Notes: generated by a model not told the origin, from the letters alone. 17,148 nucleotides of DNA from DATBWZ01 sp036514535 (GCA_036514535.1 DATBWZ010000139.1:1-17148); one strand, 5' to 3'. Counted from the stretch's first letter, positions 1 to 8,358 are shown. Program-made: numbers and translations.

Positions 1-16
1 AACAGTAAAATTGTTT

Positions 17-34
17 TGTCAAATAGTTTTGACA
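17..34. repeat. Inverted repeat over the -35 box of the tRNA promoter
   Basis: TGTCAAA (17-23) and TTTGACA (28-34) form a perfect 7-base inverted repeat around a 4-base spacer. The right arm contains the -35 box of the tRNA promoter. The left arm read on the minus strand is another TTGACA, so this may be a pair of back-to-back -35 boxes or an operator. A minus-strand -10 would fall outside the window. Confidence 0.5.
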
Positions 35-57
35 TAACAGGATAATATAATTATAAT
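29..57 (+). promoter_or_regulatory. Consensus sigma70 promoter of the tRNA cluster
   Basis: TTGACA at 29-34 and TATAAT at 52-57 are both perfect matches and are separated by exactly 17 bases. Transcription would begin near 64-65, about 7 bases before tRNA-Pro. The surroundings are very AT-rich, as usual for a strong housekeeping promoter. It is the only convincing promoter seen for the three tRNA genes. Confidence 0.88.
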
Positions 58-71
58 TATAAATTAAAATT

Positions 72-147
72 CGGGGCGTAGCGCAGCCTGGTTTAGCGCA
101 CCTGCCTTGGGCGCAGGGGGCCGGAGGTTCAAATCCTCTCGCCCCGA
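72..147 (+). tRNA. tRNA-Pro (anticodon TGG)
   Basis: The acceptor stem pairs CGGGGCG (72-78) with CGCCCCG (140-146), with discriminator A147. The anticodon stem CCTGC/GCAGG (101-105, 113-117) encloses CTTGGGC, placing anticodon TGG at 108-110. The T arm has the usual GGAGG-TTCAAAT-CCTCT form. The terminal C1:G72 pair and the sequence are typical of bacterial tRNA-Pro. The CCA end is not encoded. It reads CCA and, by wobble, most proline codons. Confidence 0.97.
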
Positions 148-153
148 TAAAGA

Positions 154-184
154 TTGCAATCCTTCGGGATGGCGAGATTTTTTT
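154..184 (+). terminator. Putative intrinsic terminator after tRNA-Pro
   Basis: Bases 154-162 pair with 167-175 across a TTCG loop closed by C-G (the stable cUUCGg type). The stem has one A/G mismatch and one G-T pair, and is followed by GA and seven Ts (178-184). It would end transcription between tRNA-Pro and tRNA-Arg, at least partly. Bases 171-177 can alternatively pair with the 3' part of tRNA-Pro (137-143). Confidence 0.55.
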
Positions 185-208
185 ATTTAACGAAGTGTTG
201 TTTATCCA

Positions 209-282
209 GCGCCTGTAGCTCAACTGGACAGAGCAACGGCCTTCTAAGCCGTAGGTTGGGCGTTCGAGTCGCCCCAGGCGCG
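209..282 (+). tRNA. tRNA-Arg (anticodon TCT)
   Basis: Acceptor arms GCGCCTG (209-215) and CAGGCGC (275-281) pair perfectly, with discriminator G282. The anticodon stem ACGGC/GCCGT encloses CTTCTAA, giving anticodon TCT at 243-245, which reads AGA/AGG arginine codons. The D arm (GCTC...GAGC) and a T arm with TTCGAGT are present. CCA is not encoded. There is little room for its own promoter downstream of the hairpin at 154-184, so it probably relies on read-through from the promoter at 29-57. Confidence 0.97.
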
Positions 283-292
283 AATGAAAATG

Positions 293-353
293 GCAGGTGT
301 TTTCTGCATCCCCGGATTTTATGAGGGCAAAGCAACAGCCCAACCTGGGGGAT
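293..353 (+). other. Structured spacer between tRNA-Arg and tRNA-His
   Basis: ATCCCCGG (308-315) pairs with 344-353 (CC, a two-base bulge, then GGGGAT). Inside lies a second hairpin, GGGC (325-328) with GCCC (338-341). A small GCAG/CTGC hairpin precedes it. No T tract follows, so it is not a standard terminator. It may be a processing signal or a small structured RNA; no family is recognised. Confidence 0.4.
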
Positions 354-375
354 ATGGAAGCAAAAATTTATTTTG

Positions 376-449
376 GTGAGCGTAGCTCAACTGGTTAGAG
401 TACCGGACTGTGGCTCCGGGCGTTGGGGGTTCAAATCCCCTCGCTCACC
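376..449 (+). tRNA. tRNA-His (anticodon GTG)
   Basis: Acceptor arms GTGAGCG (376-382) and CGCTCAC (442-448) pair. G375 supplies the extra 5' G expected at position -1 of tRNA-His, opposite discriminator C449, which is the identity pair of this tRNA. The anticodon stem CCGGA/TCCGG encloses CTGTGGC, with GTG at 410-412. CCA is not encoded. The 3' end lies only 3 bases from the stop codon of the convergent gene, and no terminator fits between them. Confidence 0.97.
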
Positions 450-452
450 CCT

Positions 453-905
453 CTACTCTCCTGTTACAAAACTGGATAGGAATGGTGAAAATTGGAGTTT
501 GTCATTAGGATCCTGATCCGTGAGCGGGTTTTGGTTTAAATCCTCAATTCTGCTGTTTATTGCAACTGTGTATTGCATAAGTTGCGAAAGTTTTCTTGAC
601 GGAATGAATGTGACCTCTCTGCTGTCCGGGGAAAACAAATAGGTTCCTTTTTCCTGACCGTCACGGTTTGAAAGGATAAAACTAAGTTCGGATACCGATT
701 CTGTATTTACAGGCTCTGAAAAACGTGCAATTATTCCGGAATCCCGCCTGACATCTTTTTCTCCAGGCGCAGGAATAATGGAGATCACTGTTGGTCCGGT
801 AATGTCAGAATAATTGTAATCGGCTTTCTGCAGGGGTATATCATTTTCAAAGCCGCAGGTTGTCATAAGTGAAATTAGGAAAATAAACAGGACAATCTTC
901 ATCAT
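453..905 (-). CDS. Putative lipoprotein with bacterial Ig-like (Big_5/SbsA type) domain
   Basis: This 150-residue exported protein has a short hydrophobic N-terminus ending in LMTTC at residues 13-17. That would be a lipobox if Cys17 is lipidated, although Met at -3 and Thr at -1 are not canonical. Residues ~37-148 match the Big_5/SbsA Ig-like pattern: P-x-V-x-x-x-x-P-x-P-G-E-K-D-V, then an F-S-E-P-V strand, an F-x-P-S-R strand and a closing strand with Y-T-V-x-I. Such domains usually serve as adhesion or spacer modules at the cell surface. Its ATGA start overlaps the stop of the upstream propeller gene, so the two are probably translationally coupled and work together. A GGGGG stretch 5 bases ahead supports the start at 905. 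The specific role is unknown. Confidence 0.85.
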   Translation of the reverse strand: MMKIVLFIFLISLMTTCGFENDIPLQKADYNYSDITGPTVISIIPAPGEKDVRRDSGIIARFSEPVNTESVSELSFILSNRDGQEKGTYLFSPDSREVTFIPSRKLSQLMQYTVAINSRIEDLNQNPLTDQDPNDKLQFSPFLSSFVTGE

Positions 906-2449
906 GAACCCCCGTTTTTATTATAGTTTGAGATAAAATTTGAGAAGAAACCGTTTGTCATGCTGTCAAGATACGAGGTAAGTTCCTCAATCCTGTTTTT
1001 CAATTCAAAATCCTTAATGCCGTCCCCTGTCTGCGTAATTTTTAACTCCACAATGTTTCGCCTCCTTTCAAAATAAACCCTTCGCACCTCATTGAGTGTC
1101 CTGTTTTTGAAATCCTGGATTTCCTCCGCTTCGTTGCTTACGGATAGTTCAGCATTATTGAATACAAGGTCGCTTAAATTCCATGAAAGTTTTATTCCGT
1201 AAGATACCCCCGTGCTGCGTGATTCTTTCAGTTCTGAATCCTCAGGCCCTATATAATATCTGCCGGATGTTGATGATGTGTAGATTGTATCCTTTAAGTA
1301 AAGATCATAATCCTTGTCCACACCCGATGATACATCAATGTCCACCGTTGGGAGCAGGGCTTTTATTCTTGATGCTCTCCTCCATCTCCTTATAATGCCT
1401 GGGTCAATCATCTGTGCCCGGAGTGCGGCCCTTTCCAGATCCTCAAGGGGCGGTTCACCATGAAACAGATTATTAATTTCCCCGCTGTTTATCAGCAGGT
1501 CGGCATGTCTGGTATCGGAAAAAAGAAAAACACCTCTTGATGTCAGCAGGTATAGATCGGACCCATTGCCAAATTTAAGCACTCTTAACTCGCCTGGCGG
1601 AAGCCCCGAATTGCTTGTCAGCCACTTTTTCCAGTCTCCACGGGAAGAATGAATTGACCTTCCGGACAGCGCCAGAATCCATTCAGGATTGCCTCCATCT
1701 GCATCAACATGGATTATCCCTTCGCCGATACCCATATTTCTGAATTCTTTTTCTTTCAATTTTACCCTTATTAGCCCTTCGTCGGTGGCAATGTATAAAA
1801 CATCATCAAAGGCGCGGGACAGCGTAATGAAATTTATTTTTGCCGCGCTTTTCGTTGCCCCTGTATAGATAATCTTTATCTCCTTTCCGTTCTTTGAGAT
1901 TTTGTACAGCCCCCTTTCTGTTCCGGCGAATATTATTCCTGGTTGAAATGGAGCTGCTTTGAGTGAGGTGATTTTTTCCAAAGATGGAAGCCTTAATGCG
2001 ATCGGCTGTTTTCCTTTAATCAGCATCCAGAGTCCGGATTTTGTACCGACAAACAGTGTTCTGTCAGTCTGCGATAGTTCAATAGCTATTATCTCGTCAT
2101 CTGCGGGCCTTGAAAAGATCTCGGTCCAGTGGGATAAATCCGGTTTTCCGGAATATACTCCATGCTTTGTTGATATATATATATTCTCCTCATTGTTTTC
2201 CGCAAGGGCATCAACAACATTGCCTTTTTTATCTGCTGTAAATATCTTTTTCCATTCTGTCAGGGGATCCTTCAGAAAGTAAACCCCGTCTCCTGCAGTT
2301 AGCAGGATGCTGTTTGTGTAAACACGGATATTTTTAAAATCAGCAGAATCAATTCCCTCTGAAATATCCTTCCATCCTGCGGAACCAATTGTTATGTCGC
2401 TGATGCTGATAAACAGCAGAGCTAATTGCATGCTTTTTAATATTCCCAC
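902..2449 (-). CDS. Exported beta-propeller protein with TolC-like C-terminal region
   Basis: This 515-residue protein starts at GTG 2449, chosen because AAGGAGG lies 8 bases upstream. A signal peptide occupies residues 1-24, with probable cleavage after GSA. Residues ~30-320 contain at least six repeats of a pattern ending G-[VL]-[YWF], such as DGVYF, HGVYS, SGLWM, RGLYK and RGVFL. These are the blade motifs of two-component-regulator-propeller/sortilin-like proteins. From ~335 the character changes: a basic WRRASR stretch, then LPTVDIDVSSG, a strand ending in KLSWNLSDLVFN, and a long helix with VRRVYFERRR. This resembles one strand-plus-helix unit of an outer-membrane efflux (TolC) protein; the YFERRR helix is a pattern I associate with uncharacterised deltaproteobacterial proteins. 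The product is probably periplasmic or anchored to the outer membrane. Function is unknown. It forms an operon with the Ig-like protein. Confidence 0.85.
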   Translation of the reverse strand: MGILKSMQLALLFISISDITIGSAGWKDISEGIDSADFKNIRVYTNSILLTAGDGVYFLKDPLTEWKKIFTADKKGNVVDALAENNEENIYISTKHGVYSGKPDLSHWTEIFSRPADDEIIAIELSQTDRTLFVGTKSGLWMLIKGKQPIALRLPSLEKITSLKAAPFQPGIIFAGTERGLYKISKNGKEIKIIYTGATKSAAKINFITLSRAFDDVLYIATDEGLIRVKLKEKEFRNMGIGEGIIHVDADGGNPEWILALSGRSIHSSRGDWKKWLTSNSGLPPGELRVLKFGNGSDLYLLTSRGVFLFSDTRHADLLINSGEINNLFHGEPPLEDLERAALRAQMIDPGIIRRWRRASRIKALLPTVDIDVSSGVDKDYDLYLKDTIYTSSTSGRYYIGPEDSELKESRSTGVSYGIKLSWNLSDLVFNNAELSVSNEAEEIQDFKNRTLNEVRRVYFERRRNIVELKITQTGDGIKDFELKNRIEELTSYLDSMTNGFFSNFISNYNKNGGS

Positions 2450-2549
2450 TTTGGTTGCCTCCTTTTGCCCTTATTTATATATATCGTGAGGTTATTAAAA
2501 TAATTGTGGTTGACTCCAGAATTCCCTTTATTTTTTGAGCGGGAAATAG

Positions 2550-2580
2550 TATGATAACAATAAATGACGGATTCAGATGA
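2550..2580 (+). promoter_or_regulatory. Leader of the TPR gene: -10-like box and 9-codon overlapping ORF
   Basis: TATGAT at 2550-2555, 17 bases after a poor TTTATT, could be a -10 box that would give an almost leaderless mRNA. Alternatively the ATG at 2551 opens a 9-codon ORF (MITINDGFR) ending at TGA 2578-2580, overlapping the start of the large gene, with GCGGGA about 7 bases ahead of it. Both readings are tentative and cannot both hold. Confidence 0.25.
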
Positions 2581-5500
2581 AGGGAATATAGCAAGGTTTC
2601 TTGAGGAGTATGAAGGAATTGCGTCCAGGACTGACGATCCGCTCCAGAGATCTCAGATATACCATCAGTGTGGCCTGATCCTGCAAACAGACGGAAGTGC
2701 CGAAAAGGCGCTGGATTTTTTCCTTAAGGCAAGCCGTGATGACAGCGGCAGTCTCCCGATTCTTAAATCTATACGGGAGTGCAGCCGGAGATTAAAGAAA
2801 TGGGGCACGTTGGTAGAATATGCTGAAAAAGAGGTCTCTCTTTCAGATGGAGAGTTAAAAAAAAGGGTAATTGCAGAAACTGTTGAAATTCTGGAATCAG
2901 GGGGAGAGATAAGGCATGGGTATGAATTTCTTAAAAAATATAAAGAGGATCAGCGTTCTTCAGGAGAGTTCCAGAAAATTTTCCTCAGGCTTGCAAAGAA
3001 AAACGACGGGGAAAAAAGATGGGCAGAATTGGCAGAGGAATTTATAAGAGATGGCCATTATAACCCAGGGGTATATTACGATATAGCATCCTTCTATTAT
3101 TTTACAGGTGAAACCGCAAAAGCAATTCCTGTTCTGCGGCGTATTCTTGAAAAAGATGATAAAAACCTTCCTGTTTTGAAGCTTTTAATTGATGCCTGTA
3201 TTCATTTGGGGGATTTTGATTCGCTCCAGGATCTGTTTGGAATGCCGGCACTGGACGGTAATTTTAAAATGCCACTTTTGTTTTATTCTGCGTTCCAGTT
3301 TTGGTACAAGGGGGAGCAGGCAAAGGCTTTAAAATTAATTGAAGAATATCTAAAAACAACAGACAGTATAACTGCCATTGAATTAAGACGGATAATGGAT
3401 GATAATTTTACTGTTTCCATGGAATTATTGCAGCAGTTAGCACTTCGGATAAATGACAAATTTTTCATAAAATATCTTGCATACAGTACAATCCGGACAC
3501 TTTCTGACAGTCCGGAGAATAAGGATATATTTTCCTTTTTCCAGAGACTGCTTGATATAGATCAGGAAGATGTCGTTGCCCTCAGGCAGCTGGAGAAATA
3601 TATTGATATTGAAACGCAGCCCGAGGGGGTGATCCATACTCTTGAGGCTGAATCAAAAATGCTGAAAGACCGGTGGCTTCTTACCGGGCTCATAATAATG
3701 CTTGCGCAAATTTATATTGACTCCGGACAAATACAGCAGGCAAGGGATGTCCTCGCCACTGCCCGTGCTCTTGATCCACAGAATTTTGAGGTCATGAAGC
3801 TTCAGGAGAAAACCCTTCTTTTGATGCAGGATTGGCATGGGCTTATTGATGTCTTTGAAGCGGAAGCCGGGGTTGTGCAGGATCCAAAAGAGGTGCTCTA
3901 TATCTACTTCAGGATTGGAGAACTTTTTGAGATGAACCTTGTAGATGATATTAATGCTGGTTCATACTATGAAAAGGTTCTGGCGCTCTCGCCCAATTAC
4001 CTTCCTGCGCTGAGGGCTATCAGGCGTATTTATACGAGGCAGGAGAAGTGGCATGACCTTTTGGATATTATAAGGAGGGAGATTGAAATAACCAGCGATG
4101 GGAGTGTCCTTCTTGAATTGATGCTTGAAAGGGCAAGAATTTTAGAAAGGTTTTTAAATGATGCCGAATCAGCGCAGAATGTTTACTCGGAAGCGCTTGA
4201 TTCGTTTCCCGGCAATACTATTGCCATTGGAGCTCTCAAAAGAATTTACAGGAAAGCGGGGAAATGGGATAAACTCCGGGATATTATGCTGAAGGAAGTA
4301 GGGTACATTACCGAACCGGTAATCAGGGCGGATATATGGCATGAAATAGGGTGTTTGCTCGAGAAAGAATCCGGCGATAATGACGAGGCATTAAACTGCT
4401 ACTACCAGTGCCTCAAGGAATACGGGGGCTATACGCCTGCTTATTCTGCTATAGAATCGCTGTTAAGGAATAGTGGCCGGGATGCAGCTTTGAAGGATTT
4501 CTACAATAGTATGCTGAACAGAATTTCTGATAATGAGGCGAAGATCAGCATTCTCCTGAAGTTATCGCAAATTTATTCTGAAAATCAGGATGAACTTCAG
4601 AAAATATATGATTCTGCCCTTGAACTCTCGCCGCATAATCCCCTTCTTCTGGATATACTCCAACACTTTTTTGAGAAACGGGGTAATTATAGCCGCATGC
4701 TTGACATACTTGACCGGAAGATGAAGATTGCCAGTGATGAAAAAACCAGAGCCCTTCATCTTATCAAAAAGGCTTTGATACAGGAAAAGCGTTTTGGAGA
4801 TATAGATGCTGCAATTGATTCTTTTGAAAAAGCGGTTGCGGGAGCGCCGAATCTTTACGACGGATGGGAAAATCTTATAAGGATTTATGAAAATAAGGAC
4901 AATTACACGGATCTTGCCGGAGTTTTAAAACGGTACGCCGATATAGTTGATTCTTCGGAAAAGAAAAAGGAACTGTTCCTTATGCTTGCTAATATCTCTT
5001 ATACGACATTGAATGATTCTCAATCAGCAATAAATTGTTACAAAGAAATTATAAAACAAGGCAATGCAGATACGGATACACTGAAAAGACTATGTGAAAT
5101 CCTTGAGGGGACCGGAAGGTTTAACGAGGCCGCAGATGTGCAATTTAAAATAGTTGAATCCCTTACTGATAAATCTGAGGTCGTAACAGAGTTAAAAGGA
5201 CTTTCGCAGCTTTTGGAAAAGACCGGGAAAAAGGATGAAGCTGTTGTCCATCTCAAAAAAGCGTTTGAGATATCAAAAAACGATATAGGGCTTTTGCTTG
5301 ACCTTGAAAGGCTGCTTCACGACCTCGGGGAATGGCAGGAACTCTATAATATTTACAAACATCATCTGACACTCAAGATTTCTGGCGTTCCGAAGCTTCG
5401 GATTCATAAAGATGCAGGAAAAATTGCATGGGATAGGCTGAATAATCCTGAGGATGCAATCATAAATTTAAACGAGGCCTTAAAAATAGATAATAAAGAC

Positions 5501-8326
5501 ATAGAATCACTGCGTATCCTTGACCTGGTCTATACTTCTGCCGGTAATAAGGAAAAGATTTCGGAGATACTGGAGAATCTTTCTGAAATTATAACAGATG
5601 CTGACGAAAAGTCTGCAGCGCTGAAAAGGCTCGGCAAGATTTATGCTGAGGCTCAAAAATACCAGGACGGAATCAGAATTTTTGAAACCTTGAAACGGAT
5701 AAAGCCGGAAGACCTTGAGGGTCTTTATGCCTTGGATTCGTTATACTCAAATGCAGGGAAATGGGATAAGGCGTACGAGGTGGACGGAGAGATTCTCAAT
5801 TTTATAAGCAAAAGAGAGGAAATTGCGGAGATAAATTACAAAATGGGTTGTGCGCAGGAGCAGCTTGGCAATTCAAAAACTGCGATGGAGCACTTCAACC
5901 GGGCGCTTGGAAATCTTCCGGGGCATATTGCCTCTCTCAAGGCAAAGATCAGGATTCTAAGAGAAAAGAAAAATTATCCGCTCCTTTCAAAATCATTAAT
6001 TGAGATTGCTAAATACCTCCAGGATATGGAGGAAAAATCAATAATTCTTATGGAAGCAGGCAATGTACTGCTTGAAAAGTTAAAACTAGAAGAAGAATCT
6101 CTTAGCACATTTACAGAAGCGTTTTCTGCAAATAAGGACAACTATGATGCAGCCATTATCCTTACGAAGATTTATTCCGGCAGGAAAAACTGGGAAAAAG
6201 CGCTTAAATATTCAAGGGATTCTTATGATATTGTAAACAAAAAGGTAGAGGGAAGAGAAAAAGCGGAGTTTCTATTCAGGATGGCTTTTGCGCTTGAACA
6301 ACTTAAGGAGGAAGATGAGGCTTTTCAGGTCTATGGTCTCGCCTCCGCTATTGTTGAAGATTATGTGGCCCCTATTCTGGGATCTGCAAGGCTGTTTCTG
6401 AAGAGGGAGAAGTGGTCGTCAGCTACCGAGTTACTACTTAAGGTTAAATCTCTGGTGGAGAATACAGCGGATAAAGATGCACTTTTTTATGCGCTATATA
6501 ATCTCGGCGTAGCCAGTTATCAAGTTGAGGATTTGCCCCGCAGCATTGAATATCTTGAATCTGCAAAAAGAATAAAGATGCTGGATCCGGATATTCTTGA
6601 AGAACTTGCAGGGGTTTATGAGTTAATGAGGAACTGGCAGAAATGCGCTCAGAATCTGGAGGAGTGGCTGATTCTGGGAATAATGGAAAAGAGGGAATTG
6701 ATGCTCCTCAGGCTTGGCAAGCTGTACAGCGAAAGCCTAAATAAGCCTGAAAGGGCAATGGAATGTTTCCGTGATGCAGTAAAGGTAAAACCAGACTTCA
6801 CCAAGGGCTATGAGGCGCTGATAGACTTCCTCGTTCTTATGGAAAAGTGGGAGGAGGCAGTTTCCTCAATTCAGGATCTTCTTAAATACGAAACCGAAAA
6901 AAAATTGAGGACAGCCTTGCTCTTAAAGGAATCCACGCTTCTGTATGAAAAACTCAATAAACCAGCCAAGGCTGTGGAAATAGCAAAGCAGATAACGGAG
7001 GATACAGATGCGAAGCTTGATGGCTATCATCTTCTTGCAAGAATTTATTCACACCAGAATGATTGGCAGTCTGCCATCGGGGTATATTCCAAAATATTTG
7101 ACCTTGGCAGTCCGAAGGAGAAAAAAATATCACTGATGGAACGCGGGAAAATTCTAAAGGATAAGCTTAGAAATCCCAAGGCTGCAATAGATGATTTTCG
7201 CGGTGTTTTAAAATATGAACCGGCCAATCTTGATGCCCGCCTTGCCCTCGCAGAGATTTTTGAAAAAGATGGAACGACAATGAAGGAAGCTATAAGGGAA
7301 TACCAGGCTATAATAAACAATGACTACGGACGACTTGAGACATTCAGGAGCCTCGGTAGGATTTACGAGGGACTGAGGGAATATGATAGAGCGTATTGCA
7401 TATATACAATCCTGAATGTGTTCGGAGCCGCCAACGATCTGGAAAAGGTTTTTCTTAATTCAATTGCCCCAAAAACTGTCAAAAAACCACTGGTCCCGGT
7501 TACCGATGAAATAAAAGAAAAATTTATCATCCATCAGAATGAAAATAACATAATGAGGGAATTTTTCAAGGCTGTAGGCGGGGATCTTGATGGTCTATAC
7601 CCTGCGGATCTTGATAAATACGGGGTGACTAAAAAAGACCTCCTGCCAAAAAATTCCCCGGCTAATATTGTTATAGCCGCAAACGATGCCGCGCAGATAC
7701 TTAATGTTGCGGATTTCAGAATATACAGTGCTTCCCGGATTCAACATGCTGTGGTGGAAAACACCTCCCCTCCGAGCATTATAATCCCGGCTGCTTTGGT
7801 TGACAGCATAAAACTTGGAGACGCGAGATTTTTTATGGGAATACACCTTGCGCATATAATTGATTGTCATAATTTGCCATTGAAGATTGGAGCAGGAGAG
7901 GTAAAGAAAATAATTCAATTATTATTAAAAGCCTTGCATCCGGAAACAAAGGTCGACGGACTTAATGAAGAGGATGCTTCACAGCGGGCGAAGAAGGTTT
8001 ATAAAACCCTTTCCCGGAAGACAAAGCATGTCGTTGAAGGCCTTCTTGAAAAAAGCGGGAATGACCTTTTGAATTTGAACCCTGATGATTATCTGACTGG
8101 CATAAAGCATACAGCCTTAAGGGTTGCCCTCCTGCTTGTTAATGATATAAGTATTGCTCTCCGCATCGTTCCTCTCCTTGGAATAGAGCCTGATATCGCT
8201 CATGGAACAGAAAACAAGCTGAATGTATTTCAAAATTCTAAATTTCTAAAAGATCTTCTGATCTACACTATAAGCGATAGATACTTCAGCGCCCGCCAGC
8301 AGTTAAAATTATCACTCTTGTCCTGA
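2564..8326 (+). CDS. Giant tetratricopeptide-repeat protein with degenerate peptidase-like C-terminus
   Basis: This 1920-residue protein has no signal peptide or membrane segment, so it is probably cytoplasmic. Residues ~1-1630 are an unbroken array of TPR-like helix pairs. Many follow the pattern W-x-x-L/A ... Y-x-x-I/L-G-x-x-x-E ... A-x-x-x-Y/F-x-x-A-L-x-x-x-P-x-x, for example the stretches around residues 420-520 and 1390-1480. Residues ~1640-1920 form a different domain, rich in alternating hydrophobic segments. It includes GIHLAHI (His1761 and His1764), which aligns by eye with the HExxH helix of M48-type peptidases but lacks the first His and the Glu. Large TPR proteins with such an end are familiar from myxobacteria, where most are uncharacterised; they are presumed scaffolds. 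The start at 2564 is fixed by an in-frame TAA immediately upstream, but no Shine-Dalgarno sequence is present. It is divergent from the propeller operon. Confidence 0.93.
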   Translation: MTDSDEGNIARFLEEYEGIASRTDDPLQRSQIYHQCGLILQTDGSAEKALDFFLKASRDDSGSLPILKSIRECSRRLKKWGTLVEYAEKEVSLSDGELKKRVIAETVEILESGGEIRHGYEFLKKYKEDQRSSGEFQKIFLRLAKKNDGEKRWAELAEEFIRDGHYNPGVYYDIASFYYFTGETAKAIPVLRRILEKDDKNLPVLKLLIDACIHLGDFDSLQDLFGMPALDGNFKMPLLFYSAFQFWYKGEQAKALKLIEEYLKTTDSITAIELRRIMDDNFTVSMELLQQLALRINDKFFIKYLAYSTIRTLSDSPENKDIFSFFQRLLDIDQEDVVALRQLEKYIDIETQPEGVIHTLEAESKMLKDRWLLTGLIIMLAQIYIDSGQIQQARDVLATARALDPQNFEVMKLQEKTLLLMQDWHGLIDVFEAEAGVVQDPKEVLYIYFRIGELFEMNLVDDINAGSYYEKVLALSPNYLPALRAIRRIYTRQEKWHDLLDIIRREIEITSDGSVLLELMLERARILERFLNDAESAQNVYSEALDSFPGNTIAIGALKRIYRKAGKWDKLRDIMLKEVGYITEPVIRADIWHEIGCLLEKESGDNDEALNCYYQCLKEYGGYTPAYSAIESLLRNSGRDAALKDFYNSMLNRISDNEAKISILLKLSQIYSENQDELQKIYDSALELSPHNPLLLDILQHFFEKRGNYSRMLDILDRKMKIASDEKTRALHLIKKALIQEKRFGDIDAAIDSFEKAVAGAPNLYDGWENLIRIYENKDNYTDLAGVLKRYADIVDSSEKKKELFLMLANISYTTLNDSQSAINCYKEIIKQGNADTDTLKRLCEILEGTGRFNEAADVQFKIVESLTDKSEVVTELKGLSQLLEKTGKKDEAVVHLKKAFEISKNDIGLLLDLERLLHDLGEWQELYNIYKHHLTLKISGVPKLRIHKDAGKIAWDRLNNPEDAIINLNEALKIDNKDIESLRILDLVYTSAGNKEKISEILENLSEIITDADEKSAALKRLGKIYAEAQKYQDGIRIFETLKRIKPEDLEGLYALDSLYSNAGKWDKAYEVDGEILNFISKREEIAEINYKMGCAQEQLGNSKTAMEHFNRALGNLPGHIASLKAKIRILREKKNYPLLSKSLIEIAKYLQDMEEKSIILMEAGNVLLEKLKLEEESLSTFTEAFSANKDNYDAAIILTKIYSGRKNWEKALKYSRDSYDIVNKKVEGREKAEFLFRMAFALEQLKEEDEAFQVYGLASAIVEDYVAPILGSARLFLKREKWSSATELLLKVKSLVENTADKDALFYALYNLGVASYQVEDLPRSIEYLESAKRIKMLDPDILEELAGVYELMRNWQKCAQNLEEWLILGIMEKRELMLLRLGKLYSESLNKPERAMECFRDAVKVKPDFTKGYEALIDFLVLMEKWEEAVSSIQDLLKYETEKKLRTALLLKESTLLYEKLNKPAKAVEIAKQITEDTDAKLDGYHLLARIYSHQNDWQSAIGVYSKIFDLGSPKEKKISLMERGKILKDKLRNPKAAIDDFRGVLKYEPANLDARLALAEIFEKDGTTMKEAIREYQAIINNDYGRLETFRSLGRIYEGLREYDRAYCIYTILNVFGAANDLEKVFLNSIAPKTVKKPLVPVTDEIKEKFIIHQNENNIMREFFKAVGGDLDGLYPADLDKYGVTKKDLLPKNSPANIVIAANDAAQILNVADFRIYSASRIQHAVVENTSPPSIIIPAALVDSIKLGDARFFMGIHLAHIIDCHNLPLKIGAGEVKKIIQLLLKALHPETKVDGLNEEDASQRAKKVYKTLSRKTKHVVEGLLEKSGNDLLNLNPDDYLTGIKHTALRVALLLVNDISIALRIVPLLGIEPDIAHGTENKLNVFQNSKFLKDLLIYTISDRYFSARQQLKLSLLS

Positions 8327-8358
8327 GGGATTGGCCTGGTTTAAAAAATAAGGTTATG

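Noticed and set aside
72..449. tRNA cluster as an integration (att) site of a mobile element
   Set aside because: No integrase gene and no direct repeat of any tRNA 3' end was seen elsewhere in the window.
2171..2184. Short alternating AT run within the propeller gene
   Set aside because: It encodes ordinary residues of a blade strand (IYIS) and is too short to be a meaningful repeat.
7045..7918. Minus-strand frames of 91 and 107 codons inside the TPR gene
   Set aside because: They lie opposite a continuous repeat protein and show no motif or ribosome site; they are chance frames.
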